A stretch of 64,000 nucleotides of DNA, from positions 47,282,428-47,346,427 of the forward strand of contig CM043959.1 in assembly GCA_014529385.2 (NCBI GenBank). Reading direction: 5' to 3'. The stretch's first letter is position 1, and each line of letters begins with the position of its first letter. Position numbers and translations under genes: made by a program. The notes below the pieces were generated by a model that had not been told where the DNA came from, ran no database searches, and was given only the letters and a program-made list of their open reading frames with translations. Positions 10,975 through 22,389 of this stretch are shown here, one piece after another. Source of the stretch: Adiantum capillus-veneris. Lineage: Eukaryota; Streptophyta; Polypodiopsida; Polypodiales; Pteridaceae.

Positions 10975-12432
10975 CTAGAAAAATTGAGGATAGTACTTCT
11001 TTAGGATGGCTTCATCTTCCCATGTTGCATCTTCTTTAGGATAGTCCTGCCCCACTGAACAAGGTGTTCTCTAAGAACTCTATTTCAAAGAATCTTCTCT
11101 GGAGACTCCAAAATTCTAGAAGGTTGGAGTTCCAAGATGTTTTAAGTAGGCATGGCAATTTATTCATCATTGAGGAGTTGATCATCATTGGGAATATAGG
11201 GTTTTAATAAGCTTACATGAAATACATCACGGACTCTGATGTGAGCTGGTAACTTCAACTTGTAAGTTTGGGTTCCTATTCACTTGGTCACTTTGTAAGG
11301 GCCACAATAACGTGGACTAAGCTTCTTGTACTTTCCAAGTGATAAGGTACTCCTCTTTGGATGAATCCGAAGAGTAACCTTGTCACCTTCTTTAAATCTT
11401 CTTTCGGATCTCTTAATATCTGCATGCTGCTTTTGACGATCTTGAGCTGCCTGAATATCCTTTCGGATGGCTTTTGCTTGATTTCTTTTAGCATCTTCTT
11501 AGATGCTTCAACTCTGATGGTAGGGTTATAAAAGTTGAGTGGAGAGACACATTCTTGACCATACAAGGTACAAAATGGGGTCATACCAATGCTTTGATGA
11601 TGAGAAGCATTGTAAGCATATTCCACTTGGTAAAAATTGAATCCATTGTTTAGGATCTCTACTGCAATAAGCTCTAAGAATATCTGTGATGACTTGGTTG
11701 ACTCGTTCTGTTTGACCATCTGATTGAGGATGGTATGCGGTACTAAATTTTAACTCTGTCCCAATTGCCTTAAAGAGTGAGGTGCAAAAGTTTGAAAGTG
11801 AACTTCACATCTCGAACGCTTACAATCCGTTTGGGCAATCCATGCAATATGAAAATCTCTTTAACAAATAGTCATGCAATATCAAAGGCGGTAAAGGTTG
11901 TTTTGATTGATATGAGATGCGCAACCTTCGTGAGTAGGTCAACAACTACCATGAGTGAATTATATCCTCCTTGTAATGTAGGTAATCCAATGACGAAGTC
12001 CATACTTATGCATTCCCATTTCATTTGGGGAATGTCCAATGGTTAAAGTTTACTGAGAAGTTTAACTCTCTCAGCTTTAATCCTTTGGCATATGAGCATT
12101 GAAGAACATAGCGTAGACATTTTCCTTTTGGCCAGTCCAATAGAAACTTTTCCATACGGCATTGAGAGTCTTCGCATATCCTAGGTGTCCTGAAGTAGGT
12201 CTATCATGGGCCTCAAATAAGATAGCCTTCTTTAAGTTAGGGTCCTTTGCTACACATAACCTATCTCTACAGTAGAGACAAGGTCCATCATGTGAGAAGT
12301 GTACCATTGAAGGTATATTCTTTGAATTCCCAGATCGAACAAGGTTAAGCTGCCTTTGATACTCTGGATCAAATGATGCAACTTCCTTAATCTTTTCAAC
12401 GATTGGGTTGTTGGGTATAGATATGAGCTCAA
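10975..12432 (-). pseudogene. Chromovirus integrase with C-terminal chromodomain remnant
   Basis: Read on the minus strand. The zinc-binding N-terminus at 12077-12307 has EAHDRPTSGHLGYAKT and SFYW. The core follows in broken frames, with HGLPKRIVS and TAYHPQSDGQTERVNQ (catalytic Glu) near 11700-11760. The 143-codon frame 11288-11719 covers the core's end: EYAYNASHHQSIGMTPF and LYGQE. Near the end, YPKEDATWEDEAILKKYYPQF (about 10980-11045) matches the last part of plant chromovirus chromodomains, just before a stop. Known role: strand transfer of element DNA, with the chromodomain guiding insertion to histone-marked chromatin. Several stops make this copy inactive. Confidence 0.8.
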
Positions 12433-12439
12433 AAAAGGT

Positions 12440-13690
12440 TTTTGATTGAGTGAATTTGCAACCCCGTTTTCTTTTCTGGGATGATTGATAATGTCAAAGT
12501 CAAATTATTACAAAATTTCTACCCATAACCTTTATCGCATATTCAAAGTTGCTTGGGTGAAAATCCACTTTAAGCTCTTATGGTCGGTTATATGTCAAAA
12601 CTTCCTTCCCAATAAGTAGTGTCTCCACAACTTCAGAGTGCGAATGACTGCCAATAGTTTGAGGTCATGGGTGGGGTAGTTCTTTTCATGAACCTTAAGC
12701 TTACATGGGGTGAAAGCTATTGGTCTACCTTCTTGAGATAATACTCCTCCAACTGCTATTCCACTAGCATCAGTGAGACGACTTCAAAGGCCTGATTGAA
12801 ATCTGGTAGCTTTAGGCACGGCGTTTTAGTCACATACTGCTTGATTTGGTTAAATCTTTCTTGGTGTAGTGGTCCCCAGCTTATCTTCACTCCTTTCTTC
12901 AGAAGATCGGTCAAGGGTGAAGCAATCACTGCATATTCCTTTATAAAGTTTACCATCTTGTGATTCCCAAGAATCCTCTAATCTCACTTGCATTTGATGG
13001 TTGAGGCCATTCAACAATGTCTTGAACTTTATCAGGGTCCATTGAGACTCCTTCATGCAAAACAATAAATCCCAAATACTCAATCCTTGGAGTGAAAAAT
13101 GAACACTTGCTCATCTTTGCATATAGCTTGTGTTCTTGAAGAATATCTTACACCTTTCTCAAGTGGTCTTCATGCTCTTCTTCATCCTTTGAGTAGATTA
13201 GAATATCATCAAAGAAGACAAGAACAAATTCATCTGGGTACAACCTAAAAATATCCTGCATCAATCTATTAAATGTAGCCGGAGCAATAGTCAGACCAAA
13301 TGACATTACTATAAACTCAAAATTTCCATATCGAGTCTTGAAAGCTGTCTTTGGAATATTTGATTCTTTTATTCTGATTTGATAATAAGATCTTAGATCT
13401 ATCTTTGAGAAGACCTTGGAACCATGTAGCCTGTCTAGAAATTCATCAATTTGTGGGATAGGATAGTTGTTCTTAACTGTTACCTGGTTCAGTCCTTTGT
13501 AATCAATGCAGAGTGGTAAAGTCCCATCTTTCTTCTTTTGAAAGAGTACTGGAGCTCCCCAACTTGATTTACTCTGTCTAATAAATCCTTGTTCTAAAAG
13601 TTGATGAAGTTGCTCCTTCAATTCAATGGCCTCTGGTAGCACAATTTTATAAGGTCTCTTTGACACTGACTCACTTCCTGGAAGAATCTC
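12440..13690 (-). pseudogene. Chromovirus reverse transcriptase and RNase H
   Basis: The best-kept part, 13148-13666 on the minus strand, is an open 172-codon reverse transcriptase core: [18 protein letters not shown], then [12 protein letters not shown] (first catalytic Asp), [14 protein letters not shown], then [10 protein letters not shown] (YxDD-type site). Downstream, ECL-like GVSMDPDKV, GFLG and the RNase H region appear only after frame changes (12440-13083). Frameshifts fall near 13085 and 12960. Known role: reverse transcription and removal of the RNA template. The intact palm shows the break-up was uneven. Confidence 0.8.
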
Positions 13691-14760
13691 TATCTCATGA
13701 TCAATCTCTCAATTTGGAGGAAGAGAGGTGAGATCTTCAGGAAATACATTTGAATATTCATAAAGCCAAGAGGGTTTTGTAACGCTTGAATTTGGATCCA
13801 TTTGTTGTCTGGATCTCCTATGACTGCATGTGCATGTGCATTCCTACCTTGACCTCTTCCAAAGGCTCTGGCTGCTCTTCCTCGTCCTCTACCTCGCCCA
13901 CCACCTTGTCCATTGTTAAGTCCAAAAGGACGGTGTCTTTGATCTACTTCACTTGTTGTTGCTACTCTATTAGTCAGACGTGGACATCTATTCTGATAAC
14001 ATCCCAACTCTCCACATTCAAAGCATCGAACATCCGAGCGTGAAGGATTTTGAGCATTAGCAACATAAGCTCTTTGTGGTTTTCCATTATTATTGGAAGC
14101 CTTATTGGACGTCTTGCTCCATTAAAACTTTGATTTTGTTCAACTCTCCTTCTAATCCCTTACTCCTTCATTAAGGGCTTAGCTTGTAGTAAAGCATCTT
14201 GCACAGTAGTAGGTTTCATGGCTTCTAATTACGAGCTAATTGGTTCTCTTAAACCTTGACAAAAATGGGCTACCTGTTGCTCTATGGTCATTGGTGGAGC
14301 ATAATTCCTAAGCCTTATAAATTTTGAGTAGTACTCTTCCAAGGTTAAACTGTATTGCTTCAAGCTAAAGAACTCATTTTTCTTCAATGCTTCGTGTGTA
14401 GGAGGCAAGTATCTTTCCTTCACTGCCTGTTTAATTTATCTCCAACTCTGAGAGTTCTCCAATACTCCCATGTCACGACAATGTTGTTTCCACCATAATT
14501 TCGCTTCACCGAAGAGGCAAAACATCCCTAGCATCACTTGATTTGTAAGGTGCAGTCTTTGCAGCCAAGAAGTAATCATCCATAGCTTCGATTTATACTT
14601 CTGCATCCTTCTCAATATCAGTACCCTCTCCTTTAAAAGAAGGTGGTTGCATTTGTTTCAACAATAACTTCTTCTCCTGAATCTCCATGTAGATAGCATC
14701 ATTTTGAGGGTTTTCCATTATAGGAGTGATTTGAGCGTTCTCATGAGTGTACGTATATAT
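13690..14760 (-). pseudogene. Chromovirus gag
   Basis: Minus-strand Gag in pieces. 14229-14423 carries KKNEFFSLKQYSLTLEEYYS and KFIRLRNYAP...GLR, the Retrotrans_gag capsid core. 13690-14007 carries the C-terminal zinc knuckle CFECGELGCYQNRCPRL, where the usual His is replaced by Cys, followed by an Arg/Gly-rich stretch (GQGGGRGRGRGRAARAFGRG) that probably binds RNA. Stops interrupt the N-terminal half, which starts near 14735. Known role: capsid formation and RNA packaging. Confidence 0.75.
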
Positions 14761-14764
14761 TAAC

Positions 14765-15771
14765 ATTAAATTTCATAATAACCCAAAAAATTTGGGTATT
14801 TTATAGACTTAGACTTATCCATTTCACTAAAGGTTCAACCACATAACTTTACCAATTATGACTTACCCAGTCTATTAAAACTTAACCATATGACAACCAT
14901 TTCTGACTTATTCAGTCCATCAAAACTCAGTCACATGACTTAACCAATCATGACTCTTGTCAACCATACGACTTAACCAATCATATAAATATTTTTTAAG
15001 AAAAACAGCTCAATCAATGACTTAACCAGTCAACAATCTTTTGAAGCAAAACATTACTATTCATAAACTCATCAAAAAGCCATATAGGGGTCTACAAAAG
15101 ATCTCTCCATGTGAATATATAATAGAGATTTCAACCATAGTTGTAATACACGTCAGCTGACATGTCGTAAAAGATTGGTGATTGATGATGTGGATGTAAG
15201 AAGCAAAACATAAGAGGAAGCTCGAGATAGCCAATGAAAACTTTTTCCTTGAAGGTGGGTGAGTGTGAAGGTGGGTGAGTGTGATTGTCAATAACAACCC
15301 GATTGACAGGGATAACTGATGTCACTTTGTCATAAACCCATCGATTACAAATTGTGACTCCATCCGGGGCCATGACAGTCAGTGGTGATTCATAAAGTTG
15401 AAAGTATGAAACTAGCTTCAAGTCTTCAGCCCACTTGATTCGATGTAGGTCAATCTCCAAGTGTTGAATGTGACGTGCTTGGATAGAAAAGGTTGTTTCA
15501 CGAACTCAACGACTTGTATATAACCATGTATTTGGTGGGTCAAAATTGATGTGAGGTGCAAGAACCTTGTCAAGAATGCGGAACACATTCTCACAAAATT
15601 CAAATATTGGTGATTGGCAAGCAGTGTGATATATTGCCTTAAAGATAGTTAAACAGTCGATGTCCATAAATTTGTGCTACAAAACAGATAGGATAACAAT
15701 GTCAAGCAAGTATTCATGCAATCAAGCCCAAGAATAGTATAGACGGTTAAGAAACCAAATTTTAAACCTAA
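14765..15771 (-). other. Chromovirus untranslated leader
   Basis: About 1 kb lies between the primer-binding site and the start of gag. It holds recurrent short phrases such as TCATGACTTA and AACCAGTC (14860-15030) that look like old internal duplications. Small frames on both strands overlap and none resembles a known protein. Confidence 0.5.
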
Positions 15772-15784
15772 GGCTTTGATACCA
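15772..15784 (-). promoter_or_regulatory. Primer-binding site for initiator Met-tRNA
   Basis: The minus strand reads TGGTATCAAAGCC two bases after the 5' LTR end. It differs at one base from the usual plant TGGTATCAGAGCC, which pairs with the 3' end of initiator Met-tRNA and primes minus-strand DNA synthesis. Its position confirms the element's orientation. Confidence 0.9.
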
Positions 15785-15786
15785 AC

Positions 15787-17891
15787 TGTGAGGTCCCCAA
15801 CCCCAAGAAGATTGGGGCGACTTGATAGATGGCCTTCCTTTACTCTCATTTTCCGTTTTGACGACACCCTACTCCGTTTCCACAAAGTAGAGATACAAGA
15901 AACAGAAGAGAGGAAGTCCTCTATTCATCGTTTACGTGGTTACAAGGATCATACGCTAGAAGCCAGGTCAATAAATCTAGGATTCTAATGAAAATTGTTT
16001 TCTAACATAAAGATGAAATTCCATTGACATATTTAGAATCCATAAAGAATGCCTTTTTCCCCACGTTTAAGAGGCACAACCGCCCATCCATAAACCATAA
16101 ATATGATATGAGACTTAGTCTAAATTAACTAGTAATCTTGTGAAAAGTACCGACTAATTGGGTCCATAGCTTTCAGGGGTGTGTAGATTTGGGACATCTC
16201 GACTCTTGGCACAATGAGTCTCTAATTTCACTTCTCTCAATAAGAGAGAGTGGAGAGTTTCTCGACTAATCAAGACCACCTATCCTTGAGTGGCCACCTG
16301 AGCTAGCCCTCGGTTTCCATTCCACACTCACACTTTTTAGCTTGTTTTCTAATTCCTACCACACTGTTTTACATATACAAACAATGTTCAGCTTTTCTTA
16401 ATTCCAGGCACGGGTTCTTTCATCCAGCCCTTCAAACATACCAAAAGATTTCTTTCTCAAACATGGTCTAATGAAGACAATTCTATAATTCAACAAAAAT
16501 GAATCTTTCAATTATTCTTAAGAGTTTTTCGCTACCCGCTGACTTTCTCTGGCTAACCAACAGAGCCTTTGCAAAGGATTTACTTATTCGCTAACCACAA
16601 AATGTGCATACTTTCCCAGTCGCTAACCGCAAGGCATCCTCCTACTAACCGCAAGGTATCCTCCTAACCGCAAGAGACAAAAAGAGAGTTGATAACCTCA
16701 TCTTATTCTCCACTAACCGGGGAATCACCTCGCTAACCGCGAGTTCCATCTGGAAACAAGATATCCTTTCAGCAATCGTTTTCTTTAAGTGACTTCTAAA
16801 ACATGATTAACTAAATTCTAATATCAAACAGAGATACGGTTTATCACATAGTAACCATAACTCAAACAATTCTTTCTCTACTCTATGAAAACATATGCAT
16901 GTTTCTTGTGCTACAATCACGTTTCTTGGATAGTTTAAGAAAATTCTTAGGCTTGATTTACCGATCATCATATATAACGATGCAAAATTTTAAATTGATC
17001 TTACCGGATTAGCAACACGTTCGACTACCTGTCATGGTTGAGGTTGGATGCCTTCGCCTTCTTCCGCAGTTGATATCTCCGCTTGAGAAATTTTTGGAGT
17101 AGTTGACGCCTTCCTTTGCACCTTTCTTGGAGGTGGAGCGACATGAGCGTCCTTCCAGCTTCAAGTCAATTGCTTTGGGGCCATCGTATTGCGAAAGAGA
17201 AAGGAGAAAGTGATAAAGAGAACTCAAGAATCTAAGGGACAACATGATGATGGTAGAGAAAGAAGTTGGAGATGGAGATGGCTTGAGGGTAAGAGCTTGA
17301 GGGAGAGTGGTTGAGGCAGAGAAGGTAACTCCTACATCAAGGCAAGAGAGATTTCTCTTCTGAGAGTGTGTGTTCTCAAAGCGAAGGGAGAGGGGTCTTT
17401 ATATAAGCTCTCAAGACCAGCTAAGAATAGAGGGAAGCAATGAGAGATAAGTTCGCGTACGTTCTGGCTGTAAAAAAATAAACGAATAATTTTTTTGGAC
17501 ACGGATTTCGATGCACGATTTTGAGCCTCTAAGAAGAAGCTTGACTTCCAAGAAAAAGCTCTAAACTAAACTCCTCCTCTCTTTCTTTCCTAAAAGTACT
17601 CCTTATACTCTTTCTCTTCTAAAATTACTCCTCCTTTCCTAAAATTATTCTCTCTTTCCTAAAATTGCTCCTTCTTTCTTAAAGGTTAACTCTTATCTCT
17701 AGATAGAGTCTTCAGGCTTAAGTTTCCCATCAACCTTATTGTTTTCAAGTGTAAGGGTCATAATTAATAGTTCTAAAGTTCGATTTTTGATTAGATCATT
17801 CCATTAGAATGCTCTTTAACTTAATAGAATGCAAACCAATTTTTGCAAAGTAAATGAAGCACTTTTATTGAAAAATGTTGGGTACATTACA
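15787..17891 (-). repeat. Chromovirus 5' LTR
   Basis: About 2.1 kb, and 5' by orientation because it borders the primer-binding site. It has the TATA-like TTATATAAAG at 17397-17407 (minus strand) and CTAACCGCAAGG sub-repeats around 16600-16740. It is followed at 17892-17896 by GTTGG, the right target-duplication copy. Confidence 0.9.
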
Positions 17892-17896
17892 GTTGG

Positions 17897-19515
17897 TGGA
17901 TAACTACGGCGGTGAGGGACCAAATGATTTTTTTCCATTTTTGGGGCACCATTTGAGGACGTGGTAGATTTGGAATGTAGAGAACATGATGGTGTCCAAA
18001 GCTAAGAACAAGAACTATCGGTGAAATTTATAGATGACCTATCTGATGAGTGAGTAGGAAGTGAGAGCCGATAAAAGGTGATAGAGGAAAATGATATTTA
18101 AGCGTTGAACGGAGTTCTTTTGGAACTCTATGGGAGGGGTGTTGAGGTGTTGCAACATGGCCTCCAACATATGACACATGTAGATAGTAATCAACCACCA
18201 TGGAGTATATATATTGAGCTGGGACATAGCATTTGACATCAAAGGGAGAAAGAGAAGCTTCCTTGGAGATCTCCTCTCCCCTTCTTGCATGGGTGCTCAC
18301 AAGCATGCTACACAATGACGGCCCCTAAACAATATGTGCCAGGTCTTGCTCATTGCATCTCTCCCAGGGTGGATTTGTTACCATATACATGTGGTAATGA
18401 TGCATGTCAACACACTTAGGATCGTGGAGGCATTTTTTCCCTCACTAGGAGGCTATTACCCCAATGCATTGTATATATTCCCATCACCCTCTAGGCCTAA
18501 CTTATATTTCCATTATGCACTAAGAAATACTACTCTTTGTTGTGTGCCTTGAGCTTCTTCATCTTCTCCAAGCTGTGTGTGTTTCCTTGCAACCCTATTT
18601 CCAACACGATCCATGTAGCCCTCTCATGGTTTTGAGCCAACACCTAGCCATCTTGACCTAGATGTTATTTATAGTCTAACCCCAAAGTTTCAAGTCATTT
18701 GGCACAAAAATCCTTGCAAAACTCCCAAATTTGTCTAGGATTGTGGGAAAAAAAAAAGCAAAAATTGACTTGATATGTAAACCAAAGTTCCAAATCCAAA
18801 AGTTTTGTTACCAAAACATCTACTAATTGTGATAGGACTTATTTACAAAAATTCTTAAAGTCAAAAGAATGTAATAGGCTATATCTTTCATTGAGCATGA
18901 CTTAAAAGATTGTTGAATAGTCTATTAGATAGAGAGTATTATAATGTCTTATGTAAATAATTGTAAGATATTGAGAGAGAAATTCTTTTAAATAATACAC
19001 TAAAGACATATTTAATAAAGATTAATGAATAATAGATAGTCTATCTATAAATAATACAATTAAAACATAGTCAAACTTGATATTTTTATCAATATCAATG
19101 TTTTATTTTTGTTTTTTAGCTTAAAATACATGGATAAGCCTAAAATTAGTTAAAAACGTTGTGGAGACCTATAAAAAGGCTTTTAACTTGCAATCTAAAA
19201 GTTGCATTTTTACCAAAAAAAGAGGTGTTTGCTATTTTGTTCGTGATGCCTTGTAGACCAGATCTATTCTCGCCATTTTGAGTTCCTACTAGAAGCCTAT
19301 ATTTGGAGTACATATGACAAAGTTATGATAGAAAAAAATCACCAACAATATTAGGTTATCCTACAAGCAACAACAGGTTAGCTTACAAATAGATATACAC
19401 AAACGTTGAAGAAGCCAATATGTCCACTCTACCAAGTCAAAAGGGATCTGTGCAAGGTGTCATGATATTGAGATTGTGATCTTGTTGCAATTTAGATTAT
19501 GATCGTTGTTGCCAT
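17897..19515. other. Unassigned DNA
   Basis: Two overlapping minus-strand frames at 18028-18315 are partly coding-like (HMLEAMLQHLN) but match no family I know. The rest is AT-rich and shows no LTR, tRNA or splice-bounded coding block. Confidence 0.3.
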
Positions 19516-19519
19516 CTAG

Positions 19520-19643
19520 AGATTGAGATTGTGATTGAGATTGAGAGTGTGATTTTGATTGAGATTGAGATTGTGCACATGATTGAGATTGAGATTACGA
19601 TTGTGATTGAGAGTGAGAGTGTGAATGAGATTGAGATTGAGAT
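19520..19643. repeat. GATTGA minisatellite
   Basis: About 120 bases of irregular GATTGA and GATTGT hexamers, with looser copies from about 19468. The long Ile/Glu-rich plus-strand frame over it comes from the repeat and is not a gene. Confidence 0.85.
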
Positions 19644-19649
19644 AGCTCG

Positions 19650-20395
19650 GGGGAGGTCCAAAGGTTATGAAACGAGCTATGCTCCTCTTGTAATGATTAC
19701 CTTACATCCACCATACAAATTCTTTATTTCATCTATTTAATTTGCGTAGTCTGTATTTTTCATTATCAATGTATTTTGATCTCCCATGTCGCGGCACACT
19801 AATCATGTTGAACCTGATGGTATCAAGAAAATGCAAAGTGGTTTTTTAACATGGATTGCAATCTACGTATCCCTATTCCAAAATTGACTCAAATCAACTA
19901 TCTCTAGTGCCTATAGCTATCTTAGGCACACTGGTGCAATTTGATCAAATTTGGATAATATTTTCTTAAGTTATATTCAATTTTCAATTTATGGTCAATT
20001 TTGCACTGAAGTAAAATTTTCAACAAGCTTGCCAACAAATTCATGTCACAAACGTGATACATTTTGTTATCAGGATACCTTGTAGACATGTACTCAAGGA
20101 ATGGGGAGCTACTTCCTAGGAGATTGTCAATATCTCATCAAACATGAGGGCACACATCAAAGATGATGACTTGGAACAGATCCCAACAAATATCTTCATT
20201 GGAAAATTCAAAGTTGCAACTAGAACAAAATCCAAAGAGATGTGGAATCTACACCAAAAGCTCAAAGTAATGGACGGTGCCAGATATCTATGACTGAACA
20301 CAATTAAGATGGAAATTGGAACACACCCAGAAACACACTAGTTTGCCTCTCTATAGCCCATTGTACTCACAACACCCTTGTCCTCTAAAAAAACC

Positions 20396-20450
<55 letters not shown>

Positions 20451-22385
20451 TGAAGAATTAGCACCTGTGAATCACTTACTATGCTTCAATCACACAGATC
20501 ACTAACATACAACACTTCTCTCTCTCCCTCGTTCTTTGCACCACAAAAAAACACGGTCTTGGGGGACATACATGCAAGCCAACACCAACTCCAAAGAGCA
20601 TCAACAATAGAGAGGAGAAGGGGGATTGGGGATCAATAGCAAGGAGGATCTGGAAGTTTGATTTCTCAAAAAAGATTATACAATTGCCTTCTCAACTTCC
20701 TACAAATCTCTAGATATCAGCCCCCTAAAATGGCAAAAGGGCCCCCCCTTATTTGGGTGGAATTTCTTTTTTTAGCAATTCCATTCTCTTCTTGACACTT
20801 TTCCAATACATATCCTACATGCATGCATGAGAACCACCTCGTTCTTGGCTGACACTTGAAGTTTACTTGCAACGTGGCAAAGACTTCCTATTCTTAGTAG
20901 TGGTGCCCGATGATGGGGACCAAACATGAGCTCATGGGCCTCCAACACAAGGGGAGGGGCCCTTGGTCACCCTCGTGTGAATATGCCCTAACTGGATTTC
21001 CAAGATCACCAACATATGTCATAAAATGCCTAAGAACATCGTATAAGTGAATTTGAGAATCTATCAGTTTCCACTTTCAAAATGAGCTTAAGTTTTAACC
21101 ACATGACCAAATCTTAGCCAAAGTTTTGAGACCATGGCTTGAAATAGATTTTCAAGTAGTACCTTTTGGAAGCCTTTATCATTAAAAAATATTTTGAGAT
21201 TTGTCCATATGGACAAATATTTAAGACATTTGTGATTGCCACGTCGGCTCAAAAGTCTCAAACTCTCTAATATGGTGCTCAAAAGTCTCTAGACATGAAG
21301 TTGTTTGACATAAGGAAGACTACAGTTGCAAGTTGCAGTCTTCTACAAAGACTACACAAATAATCCACTCACACTTCTTATACCTAGATCATGACTAGGA
21401 GGTACTATAATTACAAACAAGCTAAAGGAAGAGTATAGTTACAATCTTCTACAAAGACACACAAATAATCCACTCACACATTTCAAGTGTAGATCATGAC
21501 TAGCGAGCACCATAATAGCAAAGAAACTAAAGAACAAAGACCAAGTGAGAAAAAAACCAAAGAGATTAGAATAGAAAACATGATTCTATTGCCAAAAAAA
21601 CCCACAAAGATTTAAGACCAAAGAGACCATACTATGGAAAAAAACTAAAGAAGACATATTTCTCGAGAAGGATATGTAAACAACCACACTCTACATATAT
21701 TTCTTCATCAACAAACACATGGTTTCCATTCATAAGAGACCAAAATTTTTGTTTTTCAAATCCATAATAACACCTCAAATACCCCTCTCAAAACCAAAGC
21801 ATGATTAACAAGCATTATGTAACAATATGATGTTATCAAAATAAATATCTAGCCAAATGTTTTCAAGTTGCACAATTATTTATCCTCCTCACACTCATCA
21901 TCAACAAAATCACATTTTCTTCTGTTCCTCCTTGGAGAAACAACAAAATCATCATCAGATGAGTCATTTTCCACCATTCTTTGTGCCTCTAGCTCTGCAT
22001 ACAAAGGAAGTATACTCGAAAATCCCACCAATAACAATCAATGTTATATCCACAAAAATGTCTAAATTGAGTCTTAAAAAATCCATAAAACAAAAGTAAC
22101 TTTATTCATGACATACACATTGATAATGGAAAACAAATATGAAGAAAGAGCATTCATAGAATATCAATCTTATCTATACTATAACTATTAAAACTACATT
22201 CTATAATGACTAGCTTACTTCTAAACAAGACCACAAAGAACATCATCGTGTATATGGCACACAATTCACTATCTAAAGGCAGAAAACTAAATAAAGAAAG
22301 TACCAAAAATTTGCTTATAATTCAAATAATCATGCAAGTAAGCAATCAAAGTGTGTAGCATAGGTCTAAGAGACACCCAATATAA
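19650..22385. other. Unassigned DNA with one CA microsatellite
   Basis: Apart from the (AC)n tract at 20401-20448, I see only AT-rich DNA. Two roughly similar phrases (AGTTGCAGTCTTCTACAAAGAC near 21333 and GTTACAATCTTCTACAAAGAC near 21440, about 105 bases apart, each followed by ACAAATAATCCACTCACAC) suggest a small tandem duplication. Short frames around 20140-20290 and 21857-22100 are not convincing. Confidence 0.4.
20401..20448. repeat. (AC)24 microsatellite
   Basis: An uninterrupted dinucleotide tract. The next simple-sequence tract of similar size is more than 20 kb away. Confidence 0.95.
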
Positions 22386-22389
22386 AACT

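Larger units (their letters stand above)
8803..17891 (-). mobile_element. Full-length Ty3/gypsy chromovirus
   Basis: This element of about 9.1 kb has direct LTRs at 8803-10938 and 15787-17891. Both begin TGTGAGGTC and end ATTACA on the plus strand, giving the usual TG...CA ends. Genes lie between them on the minus strand in the order gag, reverse transcriptase, RNase H, integrase, chromodomain remnant. A primer site complementary to initiator Met-tRNA lies two bases inside the 5' LTR. Long LTRs, this primer and a C-terminal chromodomain suggest the Tekay/Del-like chromoviruses (inference). By eye the LTRs differ at roughly 8-10% of positions over the stretches compared, so the insertion is not recent. 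The genes carry many stops and frameshifts. Confidence 0.9.

Noticed and set aside
19531-19740. Ile/Glu-repeat reading frame
   Set aside because: Entirely a by-product of the GATTGA minisatellite.
20401-20448. (AC)n tract considered as part of a CRISPR-like or regulatory array
   Set aside because: A pure dinucleotide run without spacers; the DNA is plant-like and CRISPR arrays are not expected.
21868-22099. Plus-strand frames with His/Ser-rich peptides
   Set aside because: No family resemblance, no splice context, and overlapping alternatives in two frames.
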